Shown piece by piece: positions 1 to 7,678 of a stretch of DNA of 36,882 nucleotides. The notes beneath the pieces are model-generated. The model made no database searches, was not told where the DNA came from, and saw nothing but the letters and a program-made list of their open reading frames with translations. Every line of letters begins with the position of its first letter. Within the stretch, counting starts at the first letter, position 1. Origin of the DNA: Deltaproteobacteria bacterium (GTDB taxonomy: Bacteria; Desulfobacterota; DSM-4660; Desulfatiglandales; B25-G16); NCBI GenBank assembly GCA_018400255.1, contig JAGYMO010000362.1:1-36882 (forward strand). The letters are read 5' to 3'. The translations under genes were made by a program, and so were the position numbers.

Positions 1-60
1 GCGAATCGGCGAAACCAAGTGGTGCCATGGGCTTGCCCGTGGGGCTCCACAGGCGATAGG
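1..60. other. G+C-rich, foldable segment at the left window edge, unidentified
   Basis: This stretch is clearly richer in G+C than the AT-rich sequence beside it, and the change falls at about position 60. It can fold: the arms around ATGGGC and GCCCGT pair closely (about 29-46), and GTGG near 20 can pair with CCAC near 49. Short frames are open on both strands, so coding capacity is not decisive. Downstream of tpiA one might expect secG or a small RNA, but I recognise neither. It could be the end of a structured RNA, a dispersed repeat where an assembly stopped, or the end of another gene. Confidence 0.3.
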
Positions 61-165
61 TATTATTCTAACGCTACAATGATTATTGTATGTTTTTTTG
101 GATAAGCCCTGAGCTGGATTCAGGAGGATTAAGTAATAAAGGCCTGCAAAGAATAGACACGTCTG

Positions 166-939
166 TCAATTTTCATAAAAATGGATAATAGGGATGAACG
201 AATCTGTTTTCAGGCTTGCGCCTCCTATTAATGCGCCATCTATATCAGGCTGTTCCATAAGCTCTTTTATATTATCCGGCTTAACGCTTCCACCGTAAAG
301 TATTCGAATATCCTGAGCTATATCACTGCCGATATTTTCGGTTATCCAGTTTCGTATGAAACTATGTACCTCCTGTGCCTGCGCAGGGGTTGCTGTTCTT
401 CCTGTGCCTATGGCCCATACTGGCTCATAGGCCAGGATTAATTCCTCATATGTTCTTTCGTGAGCACGAAAGTCTTTCAGGGATTCATTTAACTGGGATT
501 TGATAATATCGAATGTTTTCCCATCCTCTCTCTCGCTTAAACTTTCGCCAATGCATACTGTAGGTGTAAGTTTGGCATTGATTGCCGCAATAGTCTTTTT
601 GTTTACAATCGCACTGGATTCATAAAAGAGGGATCGCCTCTCTGAATGGCCCAGGATTACATGCGTGCAGCCCGCCTCCTTCAGCATTAATGGTGAAATT
701 TCTCCAGTAAAAGCCCCACCTGTTTCCCAATGCATATTTTGGCCTGCAATAAAAATATCTGTTTCCGCCAATAATTCGTAAGCAAGAGCCAGCGCTGTAA
801 AAGGTGGTGCGATAAGAACATCAACCGTATTAAAATCTGTTTCAGCCCTCTTTATAGCTATAATAAGCGCTCTAGCATCATCGAGGGATAGGTTCATCTT
901 CCAGTTGGCCGCCATCAGAGGTTTTCGATTTTTCATCAT
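166..939 (-). CDS. tpiA: Triosephosphate isomerase
   Basis: Interconverts dihydroxyacetone phosphate and glyceraldehyde-3-phosphate in glycolysis and gluconeogenesis; a cytosolic TIM-barrel homodimer. At 257 residues it has the family's normal length. The active site is complete: Asn12/Lys14 in AANWKMN, His98 in GHSERR, the catalytic Glu172 in YEPVWAIGTG, and the phosphate-binding YGGSVKPDN and GALIGGASL near the C-terminus. Two Met codons are adjacent at the start and I keep the first. It begins only 4 bases after the gap stop, so it is almost certainly translated from the same mRNA. The phosphoglycerate kinase gene that often sits between these two is absent here. Identification is firm. 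Confidence 0.97.
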   Translation of the reverse strand: MMKNRKPLMAANWKMNLSLDDARALIIAIKRAETDFNTVDVLIAPPFTALALAYELLAETDIFIAGQNMHWETGGAFTGEISPLMLKEAGCTHVILGHSERRSLFYESSAIVNKKTIAAINAKLTPTVCIGESLSEREDGKTFDIIKSQLNESLKDFRAHERTYEELILAYEPVWAIGTGRTATPAQAQEVHSFIRNWITENIGSDIAQDIRILYGGSVKPDNIKELMEQPDIDGALIGGASLKTDSFIPIIHFYEN

Positions 940-943
940 GCTG

Positions 944-1951
944 TTACCCCAAAGTTTTTCCTATGTATATGGCAAGGTCTACAAGTCTGTTGGCATATCC
1001 AAATTCATTGTCATACCATGCTAAAACCTTGACCAAATCACCGCCAATAGACATCGTTGATAGTGAGTCCACCACAGTTGATTCGGTAATGCCATTAAAA
1101 TCGCAGGAGACAAGAGGTTTATCAGTATATCCGAGTATTCCCTTTAAGCTTCCCTCAGATGCCTCCTTGAATACCTTATTAACATCCTCTGCGGATGTTT
1201 GCTTGCTGACCTGAACTACAAGGTCAGTTGCGGAAACATTAGGTGTAGGAACCCGTAAGGCCATTCCATGCATTTTGCCCTCTAGTTCAGGAATAACAAG
1301 AGAAATTGCCTTTGCAGCTCCTGTAGTGGTAGGTATCATAGAAAGTGCCGCTGCCCTTGCTCTCCTGAGATCTTTATGCGGGAAGTCTAAAATTCTTTGA
1401 TCTGATGTATAGGAATGGACTGTTGTCATAAAACCCTTTTCAATTCCAAAATTCTCCAATAGAACTTTACAGACAGGGGCAAGACTATTTGTTGTGCATG
1501 ATGCATTAGAAACAATATTATGCTTGGCTGCTTCATATTTATTATGGTTTACACCCAATACTACCGTTATATCAGGGTTGGTTGCAGGGGCTGAAATAAT
1601 TACCTTTTTTGCGCCGGCATTTATGTGTTTGCTTGCCTGTGTTTTGTCCGTAAATAAACCGGTGCACTCAAGAACTAGATCTATCCCCAAATCTTTCCAG
1701 GGTAATTTATTAGGGTCTTTTTCGGATATGACCCTGATTATTTTTCCGTCAACTATAATATTATCTTTATCTGAGCCTATTTCTTGCTTGAGTGTACCGT
1801 GGACTGAATCATATTTAAGTAAATGTGCAAGCGTATGAGGATCTGTAAGATCATTTAATGCAACGATTTCGATATCGTCCCTATCATAGGCTGCACGAAA
1901 GGCCATCCTGCCTATACGTCCAAAACCATTTACCGCTACTTTGACTGTCAT
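944..1951 (-). CDS. gap: Glyceraldehyde-3-phosphate dehydrogenase, type I
   Basis: Oxidises and phosphorylates glyceraldehyde-3-phosphate to 1,3-bisphosphoglycerate with NAD in central carbon metabolism. The 335-residue protein shows the Rossmann motif NGFGRIGR (8-15), an Asp after the second strand (Asp34 in NDL, typical of NAD preference), the catalytic Cys152 in SNASCTTN and its partner His179 in TTVHSYT. The C-terminal WYDNEFGYANR block is intact. The ATG is preceded by a strong ribosome-binding site (AAGGAGG, then about 5 bases). It lies 83 bases downstream of the EIIA-Man gene on the same strand and directly upstream of tpiA. It may be read from the upstream cluster or from its own promoter in that gap, where I saw no convincing match. 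Confidence 0.97.
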   Translation of the reverse strand: MTVKVAVNGFGRIGRMAFRAAYDRDDIEIVALNDLTDPHTLAHLLKYDSVHGTLKQEIGSDKDNIIVDGKIIRVISEKDPNKLPWKDLGIDLVLECTGLFTDKTQASKHINAGAKKVIISAPATNPDITVVLGVNHNKYEAAKHNIVSNASCTTNSLAPVCKVLLENFGIEKGFMTTVHSYTSDQRILDFPHKDLRRARAAALSMIPTTTGAAKAISLVIPELEGKMHGMALRVPTPNVSATDLVVQVSKQTSAEDVNKVFKEASEGSLKGILGYTDKPLVSCDFNGITESTVVDSLSTMSIGGDLVKVLAWYDNEFGYANRLVDLAIYIGKTLG

Positions 1952-2034
1952 TTTAGCCTCCTTTTTCCTTTTTATAACAAACTGGCATGTGGTTGTTTTA
2001 TCACATACCTGACATTTATAGGCCTCATCAGATA

Positions 2035-2442
2035 TTAATTTCCGCTAGGTGTAAGCAGTTCGCTGGCTAAAGATATACTTCGAAGCCCAGCATTCTTAGC
2101 TATATCAGCTACTTTGTGCAAATCTTGTTTGTTACGATTATGAGAAATTGCTATTACCATGGGTAGGTTTATGCCAGTAACAATTTCTATGGTATTTTTA
2201 TCGAGAAAGGAAAGTGCTACATTTGATGGCGTTCCCCCAAACATATCTGTCAGGACTAGGACACCTTCGCCTTGATCCAGAGATGAAATTTTTTTTTCAA
2301 TCACCTTTCGTAGTTTTTCTGAATCTTTTACATCGTCGATAGATATGTATTCTACTGCCTCAACAACTCCTGCAATTGCTTCAGCCGCTTCTATAAAGTC
2401 CCTTGCAAGCTTGCCGTGTGTAATTAATAAAAGACCAATCAT
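2035..2442 (-). CDS. PTS EIIA component, mannose/fructose family
   Basis: A 135-residue single-domain EIIA of the mannose/fructose (EIIA-Man) family. His9 in LLLITHGKLA is the expected phosphorylation site, and TDMFGGTPSNVA is the second signature around the active site. No EIIB, EIIC or EIID transporter partner is in the window. In related deltaproteobacterial clusters such lone EIIA proteins sit near rpoN and ptsN and are thought to regulate rather than transport sugar; that role is inference here. It starts 8 bases after the ptsN stop, so the two are probably translationally coupled. HPr and rapZ, which often stand beside it, are missing. Confidence 0.9.
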   Translation of the reverse strand: MIGLLLITHGKLARDFIEAAEAIAGVVEAVEYISIDDVKDSEKLRKVIEKKISSLDQGEGVLVLTDMFGGTPSNVALSFLDKNTIEIVTGINLPMVIAISHNRNKQDLHKVADIAKNAGLRSISLASELLTPSGN

Positions 2443-2450
2443 GGCATACC

Positions 2451-2912
2451 TTAAAATTCCTCATCATTGTCAATAATAATAGTATAAATTTCTTCCTTTG
2501 ATTTTGCCTCTATTAAACGTCGCCTGAAATTTCCGTTTTTTAACATTTTGGAAATTTTTGCCAGGGATTTTAAATGAATACCTGCCGCATCCTCAGGGGC
2601 AAGCAAGAGAAAAAAGAGGTATGCTGGTTTGTTGTCAATTGAATCAAAATCCAAGCCATTGCTGCTCCTCCCAAAAGAGATTAACATCTTATCCAACCCC
2701 TTCAGTTTCCCGTGAGGTAATGCTACTCCATCGCCTATGCCTGTACTCCCTAGTTTTTCGCGTTCGGATAATACATGAAGTAATTTTGGCTTATCCAGGT
2801 GAGTTTCTCGCTCAGTAATAATCTGCGTAAGTTCTTCTAGCGCCGCCTTTTTATCAGTGGCTTTAAGGTCATCAATGATAAAGTCGGGGCTGAATATTTC
2901 TGAAAGTCTCAT
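2451..2912 (-). CDS. ptsN: Nitrogen-regulatory PTS EIIA (PtsN)
   Basis: EIIA-Ntr domain of the regulatory, non-transporting nitrogen PTS, which links phosphorylation state to sigma-54 functions, potassium handling and envelope stress in proteobacteria. The phosphorylatable His is His67 in GDGVALPHGKLKG. I start at the internal ATG giving MRLSEIFSPDFI (153 residues), because this is the canonical family N-terminus and length. The frame can be extended upstream to a TTG at 3008, adding 32 residues that do not look like the family. The ribosome-binding site before the ATG is weak. It sits between hpf and EIIA-Man, the standard rpoN-linked position. Confidence 0.92.
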   Translation of the reverse strand: MRLSEIFSPDFIIDDLKATDKKAALEELTQIITERETHLDKPKLLHVLSEREKLGSTGIGDGVALPHGKLKGLDKMLISFGRSSNGLDFDSIDNKPAYLFFLLLAPEDAAGIHLKSLAKISKMLKNGNFRRRLIEAKSKEEIYTIIIDNDEEF

Positions 2913-3137
2913 TCTTTCGCTCTTCGAGTTATTATATAATATACCTAAACTGAGCTTGGTGTTTATTATAAAATCTGTTTTACGGGTTTGTATTATAAGG
3001 CTAAGCAATTATCTTTGCGTAACCTTACAAGAGCAAGGATATAAAATGAAGCCTCTATCAGGTTATTATGTGAGGTAATGTTTAATAACCTTAATATATA
3101 GTTAATATAAATTTCCGCAATTGATCTGTTTTGTTTC

Positions 3138-3671
3138 TTACGTCTCTATAAGCCCTAAATTACCGTCTTTTCGTTTATAAATAACATTTATTTTTTTTGA
3201 TTTAAAATTCGTGAAAACGAGAAAATTCCTCTTGCTTAGCTCTAATTGCATTACTGCCTCATTTATATCCATAGGTTTTGTGTCCGCTTTTTCTATGTGA
3301 ATTGTGGCTGTTTCTGATTCAGTAAGCTTTTCTTGAACCTCTATATCAACATCTAAGTTATTCTCTCCCTTAATATTATCCGGCCTGTATTGTCGCTTTC
3401 GCGATATAAGTCTCCTTAATTGCTCCTCTATCTTGTCCATTGCGAGATCGATTGAGGAATACATATCTTCACTTTCATTTGTTGCCTTAACCTTGTTTCC
3501 ATTTATAGATAATGTCATGTCGGCAATGTGCCTGAATTTTTCTACCTTAAGAACAATGTTTGCATCAACGGGAGAATCGAAATATTTTTTTACCTTGTAA
3601 ACCTTCTCATCTACATATGTTTTAAGTTCTTCCGTTGGCTCCATATGTCTAAAAGTAACATTTATATCCAT
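3138..3671 (-). CDS. hpf: Ribosome hibernation promoting factor, long form
   Basis: Binds the small ribosomal subunit and, in the long form, drives formation of inactive 100S ribosome dimers under starvation. The 177-residue length matches long HPF. Residues 1 to about 100 form the S30AE/sigma-54 modulation domain (starting MDINVTFRHMEPTEELKTYV). After a charged linker, residues from about 130 form the small C-terminal dimerisation domain, with INEAVMQLELSKRNFLVF and the closing NVIYKRKDGNLGLIE. The ATG has a strong ribosome-binding site (GGAGGTGATATA). It lies downstream of rpoN, its usual neighbour, but separated by more than 600 bases, and a promoter candidate lies just upstream. Confidence 0.95.
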   Translation of the reverse strand: MDINVTFRHMEPTEELKTYVDEKVYKVKKYFDSPVDANIVLKVEKFRHIADMTLSINGNKVKATNESEDMYSSIDLAMDKIEEQLRRLISRKRQYRPDNIKGENNLDVDIEVQEKLTESETATIHIEKADTKPMDINEAVMQLELSKRNFLVFTNFKSKKINVIYKRKDGNLGLIET

Positions 3672-3694
3672 TATATCACCTCCAAAGAGTTTGG

Positions 3695-3724
3695 ATAATT
3701 AACAGAAAAATATGTTAAAGTCAA
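3695..3724 (-). promoter_or_regulatory. Candidate sigma-70-type promoter for hpf
   Basis: On the minus strand, TTGACT (3724-3719) and AATTAT (3700-3695) are separated by 18 bases. Transcription would begin about 15-20 bases before the hpf ATG, leaving just enough room for its strong ribosome-binding site. The -10 matches consensus at 4 of 6 positions. This would let hpf and the genes after it be transcribed independently of rpoN. Confidence 0.4.
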
Positions 3725-4303
3725 ACATATACAAAAAGTGATTAAATCCGTGCTTTTGTCTTGATTCTATATGTTTTAAATTTAGTCCCAAAATACTATG
3801 TGCAAAAATCAGGTAAATAATTGTAGGTATGAAATTTTTCATATTTTTGAGAATCAATTAAATGGCCTTTTAGATATGTCACAATTCCATGACAGGCTTA
3901 GGGCACAAATTTTTTTTATTGGAAAATACTATGTAACCAATGTTTACCTTTCTTCTAATGGAACATGTGAGATTTTTTTGAGCTGTTCTAAATTCTCCTT
4001 GAGTTTATCAATTTAACACTAAAGGTTCTAGGGTAAAGCCTCTTGTCTCCTACAATAAGCCTTATGAAAATAGAAAATATCGGCACGGTTTTTCAAAACC
4101 TTATTTGAAGGCTTCATCCTATTTCAATAAATTTATCCCTTAAAAGATACTATAAGCTTATTTTATTTTAATTCAATAACATTTTGTCATAAAAAATGTA
4201 ATGGTCATTTAAATTTATTATGCCTTACGAAGTTGTAAATACAAAAGGCTTTAAACTATATAAGCCTTAGGGATTTTTTTGGTCTTATCTGTGCAAGTAT
4301 GTT
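3725..4303. other. Long AT-rich gap between rpoN and hpf, no supported gene
   Basis: About 580 bases lie between the rpoN stop and the hpf promoter candidate. A 72-codon plus-strand frame (3798-4016) has no ribosome-binding site and a composition suggesting a chance frame. On the minus strand, short coding-like runs exist around 3870-4005 (one ends with the residues KKNLCPKPVMEL) but they lack starts and are broken by stops, so at most they are remnants. A hairpin at 4245-4268 is listed separately. I see no RNA gene here. Confidence 0.4.
4245..4268 (-). terminator. Possible weak terminator after rpoN
   Basis: A perfect 7-base inverted repeat, AAGGCTT and AAGCCTT, encloses a 10-base loop about 36 bases beyond the rpoN stop. 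On the minus strand it is followed by TTGTATTT, only a modest T-rich tail, so it may be leaky. Confidence 0.35.
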
Positions 4304-5749
4304 TTAGCTGTAAGTATCTTTTCGACGATTTGATGGAAGAATTTTTAGGGCTTCCCTGTATTTGGCAACTGTTCTTCTTGCTAGATTTATATTTGCCTTC
4401 TTTAGAATATTTACTATGTCATTATCACTAAAAGGCTTGTGCTTATTTTCACTTTTTACTATATCCTTAATTTTTTCCTTAACGCTCAAAGAGCCAATTT
4501 CATCCATCCCATCAATAGATTGAACGGTACTATTTAAAAAGTATTTTAGTACAAAAACGCCAAAAGGAGTATACATATACTTGTTATTCATAACCCTGCT
4601 CACAGTGGATTCGTGCATATTTATATCCTCGGCTATGTCTCTTAAGACCATCGGTTTTAGCTGTCTTGGGCCAAATCTAAAAAAATCACCTTGAAATTTA
4701 ACAATGCTTTCCGAAACCTTATATATTGTCTTTTGTCTCTGATGGATACTTTTTATTAACCAGGATGCAGATTTTAATTTATCACGAATATACTCCCTTG
4801 TGTCTTTATTTAAATCATCCTTTTTAGACAGGGTATCTTTATAAAAATTACTAATTCTGAGCTTTGGCAGGCCATCTTCATTTAAAACAATAACGAATTC
4901 TTCTCCTACTTTGTAGACGTATACATCAGGTATTATATATATAGTCTCGTCGTCGTTATAAAAGCGTCCTGGCTTGGGTTCTAAAGAAGATATAACGGAG
5001 ACTGAACTTAAGACCTCTTCTAATGAAACATTAAGCTTTCTCGCGATCTCGCGGTACTTCCTTTTTTCAAGCTCCTTCATGTATTCGGTTAAGATTCTTT
5101 CTACAGTACTTCCATCTAACCCTTGAAAACGGGCCTGTATCAAAAGGCACTCTTGTGCGTCCAATGCACCGACACCTACAGGGTCAAACTCATGGATTTT
5201 TTCAAGAACAGTCAAAACATAGTCCCTTGTTTTATGAGTATAGTTGGCTACATTCTCGATAGTTTCAGTTAGATAGCCATCAGCGTCTATGTTACCGATT
5301 ATATATCTTCCTGTCTCTTTTTGGTCTTCATTAAGATTGCTTAGCTGTAATTGCCAGACAAGATGTGAATAAAGGCTTGTTTTTGGTGTGGCTAAATTCT
5401 CGTAGGTATTCCTGTCATCTGAATTGTCGCGGGGAGTGCTTATCCAGGCGGTGTTATATTCTGATATATATGATTCCCAATCGAAATCATCGCTAATGGT
5501 CTCTTTTACGGTCACCTCCGGGAGGGGCTTTTCATCGGAGGACTTCTCGTTTCCTTCCTCCTCTAATGGTTTTTCTGTTATTTCATCTACTGGGATTTCT
5601 TCCAGCAAGGGGTTCAGCTCAAGTTCCTGGTTTACTGTTTGACAAAGCTCTAATCTAGTGAGCTGCAAGAACTTAATGGCCTGCTGTAGCTGAGGGGTCA
5701 TTATTAATTTTTGATTTAGTTTTAATGATTGTCTGAGTTCTAAAGCCAT
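4304..5749 (-). CDS. rpoN: RNA polymerase sigma-54 factor
   Basis: Alternative sigma factor recognising -24/-12 promoters and needing AAA+ activators. The 481-residue protein has all regions in order. The glutamine/leucine-rich activator-interacting region I begins MALELRQSLKLNQKLIM and continues TPQLQQAIKFLQL. An acidic, Glu/Ser-rich linker follows (about 50-90), then the core-binding domain, the helix-turn-helix around 375-410 (HESTVSRVMNNKYMY), and the diagnostic RpoN box ARRTVAKYRE at about 457-466. It starts 8 bases after the lptB stop, so it is read with the Lpt genes. The lptB-rpoN-hpf-ptsN order is conserved across many proteobacteria. Confidence 0.97.
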   Translation of the reverse strand: MALELRQSLKLNQKLIMTPQLQQAIKFLQLTRLELCQTVNQELELNPLLEEIPVDEITEKPLEEEGNEKSSDEKPLPEVTVKETISDDFDWESYISEYNTAWISTPRDNSDDRNTYENLATPKTSLYSHLVWQLQLSNLNEDQKETGRYIIGNIDADGYLTETIENVANYTHKTRDYVLTVLEKIHEFDPVGVGALDAQECLLIQARFQGLDGSTVERILTEYMKELEKRKYREIARKLNVSLEEVLSSVSVISSLEPKPGRFYNDDETIYIIPDVYVYKVGEEFVIVLNEDGLPKLRISNFYKDTLSKKDDLNKDTREYIRDKLKSASWLIKSIHQRQKTIYKVSESIVKFQGDFFRFGPRQLKPMVLRDIAEDINMHESTVSRVMNNKYMYTPFGVFVLKYFLNSTVQSIDGMDEIGSLSVKEKIKDIVKSENKHKPFSDNDIVNILKKANINLARRTVAKYREALKILPSNRRKDTYS

Positions 5750-5757
5750 GATATACG

Positions 5758-6498
5758 CTACAGATTAAAATTATCCCCTAAATAAACGGATTTTACAACC
5801 TCACTTGCTGTAATCTTTTCGGGTTCCCCGGATTCTATAATTGCGCCTTCATTTATAATGTACGCAAGATCACATACATCCAATGTCTCCCGAACATTGT
5901 GGTCTGATATTAATATACCTAAATTCTTTTCTTTAAGTCTATCAACAATTTCCTTAATATCGGTTATAGCCATTGGATCAATTCCTGCGAAAGGCTCATC
6001 AAGTAAGATAAATTTCGGGCTAGTTATTAGTGCCCTTGTAATTTCAAGCCTTCTTCTCTCACCTCCAGATAGAAAACAGGCCTTTTGCTTTGCTAAATGG
6101 CCTATGTTTAATTCATTTAGGAGTGATTGAAGAAATGCCTTTCTCTCCCGCAATGGTGTATTTACGATCTCCATAATTGCTAAAAGGTTTTGTTCAACCG
6201 TCAATTTTCTGAATACAGACGGTTCCTGCGACAGGTAACTTATGCCCTCACGGGCCCTTATATACATTGGCTCGTTGGTAATATTTTTTCCGTCTAAAAA
6301 TATGCTTCCGTTCCTGGCCTTAATCAGGCCAACTATCATGAAAAATGTGGTTGTTTTACCGGCCCCGTTAGGCCCAAGGAGGCCTATAATTTCACCACTA
6401 TGAATTATTAAATCAACCCCCCTGACAACCTCCTTTTTCCCGTAAAATTTAACCAGGTCTTTTATCTCTAAACACCCTTTGTTGTTACTCCTTGTCAC
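5758..6498 (-). CDS. lptB: LPS export ABC transporter ATP-binding protein
   Basis: ATPase that powers extraction of LPS from the inner membrane and its movement across the periplasm, working with LptF/LptG (not in this window). It has Walker A in GLLGPNGAGKTTT, the ABC signature LSGGERRRLEI, Walker B in FILLDEPFAGIDP and the switch His in ISDHNV. I start at GTG 6498 (VTRSNNKGCLEIKDL, about 246 residues), because it gives the family length, has a GGGGG ribosome-binding site a few bases upstream and overlaps lptA by only 14 bases. An ATG at 6552 would add 18 untypical residues and a 68-base overlap. Confidence 0.95.
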   Translation of the reverse strand: MTRSNNKGCLEIKDLVKFYGKKEVVRGVDLIIHSGEIIGLLGPNGAGKTTTFFMIVGLIKARNGSIFLDGKNITNEPMYIRAREGISYLSQEPSVFRKLTVEQNLLAIMEIVNTPLRERKAFLQSLLNELNIGHLAKQKACFLSGGERRRLEITRALITSPKFILLDEPFAGIDPMAITDIKEIVDRLKEKNLGILISDHNVRETLDVCDLAYIINEGAIIESGEPEKITASEVVKSVYLGDNFNL

Positions 6499-7048
6499 TA
6501 TTTTCCCCCATTTTTTTAGGAAATATAGTGGCACGAACCCTTTTTGAATCATTGCCTTCTATTATACTTCGCTCCTCATTTAAAAATATAGTTATACGTT
6601 GCCCTTCTACAAAATCCAGTCCCTGCTGAATCCGTGGGTTTTCAGTGAGAATTGCCTTACCTTCATTTTCATAAAATACTACCTTACCGGCAGTTGCCTT
6701 ATTGCCATCAGGTATATTGATGATGACATTGCCAGATGCTTCAATCTTCTCAATTCGGTTAGAGCCTATGGAGGACTCATTTTTTGCCTTATCACTGTAG
6801 TAGTATACTATCATCTTGTCACAATTTATTGCCATATCATCTTGAACTGCATTTACACATCCTGCAAAAGTAATAGTCCTTTTTTTTTGATCAATCTCGA
6901 GCGTGTTTGAATTTATAATGATTGGAGTTTTGTCAGAAATACTTTTTAGTTTTAATTCTTCCTGTGAGGAAGAGCTAACCATAGGGGGAGATACCAGCAT
7001 TAAGTCTATTGTGGCAAGGATATAAAAGATTAAAATCAATAGTTTCAT
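6485..7048 (-). CDS. lptA: LPS transport periplasmic bridge protein LptA
   Basis: Periplasmic OstA/LptA-type protein that polymerises into the hydrophobic groove carrying LPS from the inner to the outer membrane. The 187-residue protein starts with a hydrophobic signal-like segment (about 1-20), followed by the OstA beta-jellyroll repeats (IIINSNTLEIDQKKRTITF; IEKIEASGNVIINIPDGNKA; KVVFYENEGKAILTENPRIQ; VEGQRITIFLNEERSIIEG). It overlaps the end of lptC by 4 bases (ATGA) and the start of lptB by 14, so the three are translationally coupled. Sequence conservation in this family is low; operon position makes the call secure. Confidence 0.9.
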   Translation of the reverse strand: MKLLILIFYILATIDLMLVSPPMVSSSSQEELKLKSISDKTPIIINSNTLEIDQKKRTITFAGCVNAVQDDMAINCDKMIVYYYSDKAKNESSIGSNRIEKIEASGNVIINIPDGNKATAGKVVFYENEGKAILTENPRIQQGLDFVEGQRITIFLNEERSIIEGNDSKRVRATIFPKKMGENSDKE

Positions 7049-7617
7049 TTATTGAATACCCCTGTCAAAAATGTTGCATGAATGTTGCCTATTATAGTGA
7101 TTTTTTCTCCCTTAATATCCGCAAAAAGACCGTCTCCTAATATTTTAAAGAATGGGCCTATTATTTTTACGTGGTTCTTGGTTTCCACAGACTCGTTTTT
7201 TTGATTATAATGTAACTGTTCAGTATTTATTTGGTAGCCACTGAGAGATTTTCCGATCACATCCCCTTTTAATTGTATTTCACCCCTACCCTTAAAGTAA
7301 GTTCCCTCTCTTCCCTCAACTGTAAACAAATTTTTATCAGAATTGCGTAGAGTAAGCAAAACATGGCTTAATGAAAAGGCATTGGTTTTTTTTGAGAAAC
7401 TAGCCTCTTTTGCCTTTAAGTTCCATTTTTCCTGGCCATCATTGTAATCCTGCCTGAAATCTATATCAGATATCTTTAAAGATTCTTCAGGCATAACTTT
7501 TTGTATTTTTGACGGTAATGTGGTTACGTTGACCCTGCTAACAAAAAAAAAGGCAAACAAGGCCAAAAGAAAACAGATTCCGCCTATGGGCCATAATACA
7601 ACAGGAATTCTTTTCAT
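7045..7617 (-). CDS. lptC: LPS export protein LptC
   Basis: Bitopic inner-membrane protein that receives LPS from LptBFG and passes it to LptA. The 190 residues contain one N-terminal transmembrane helix (about 8-27, VVLWPIGGICFLLALFAFFF) and a periplasmic jellyroll domain with the pattern IQLKGDVIGKSLSGYQINTE typical of LptC/YrbK. Its stop overlaps the lptA start. The 61-base gap to kdsA upstream and the absence of kdsC (KDO-8-phosphate phosphatase) and kdsD, which often lie between them, are the only departures from the usual arrangement. Confidence 0.9.
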   Translation of the reverse strand: MKRIPVVLWPIGGICFLLALFAFFFVSRVNVTTLPSKIQKVMPEESLKISDIDFRQDYNDGQEKWNLKAKEASFSKKTNAFSLSHVLLTLRNSDKNLFTVEGREGTYFKGRGEIQLKGDVIGKSLSGYQINTEQLHYNQKNESVETKNHVKIIGPFFKILGDGLFADIKGEKITIIGNIHATFLTGVFNK

Positions 7618-7678
7618 AGGTTAACCGATAGTTAGTTTTATGCAATAGTGGTAAAACCACATGGAAGCAACATCTTAT

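Noticed and set aside
1981..2010. TGTG-N10-CACA pattern upstream of gap as a CRP/FNR site
   Set aside because: Arm spacing is wrong for CRP (TGTGA-N6-TCACA) and the match is short.
2913..3008. TTG-initiated 32-residue extension of PtsN
   Set aside because: The extension does not match the family and the internal ATG gives the canonical MRLSEI start.
3798..4016. 72-codon plus-strand frame between hpf and rpoN
   Set aside because: No ribosome-binding site, opposite to both neighbours, and a Phe/Ile/Ser/Asn-rich translation typical of AT-rich chance frames.
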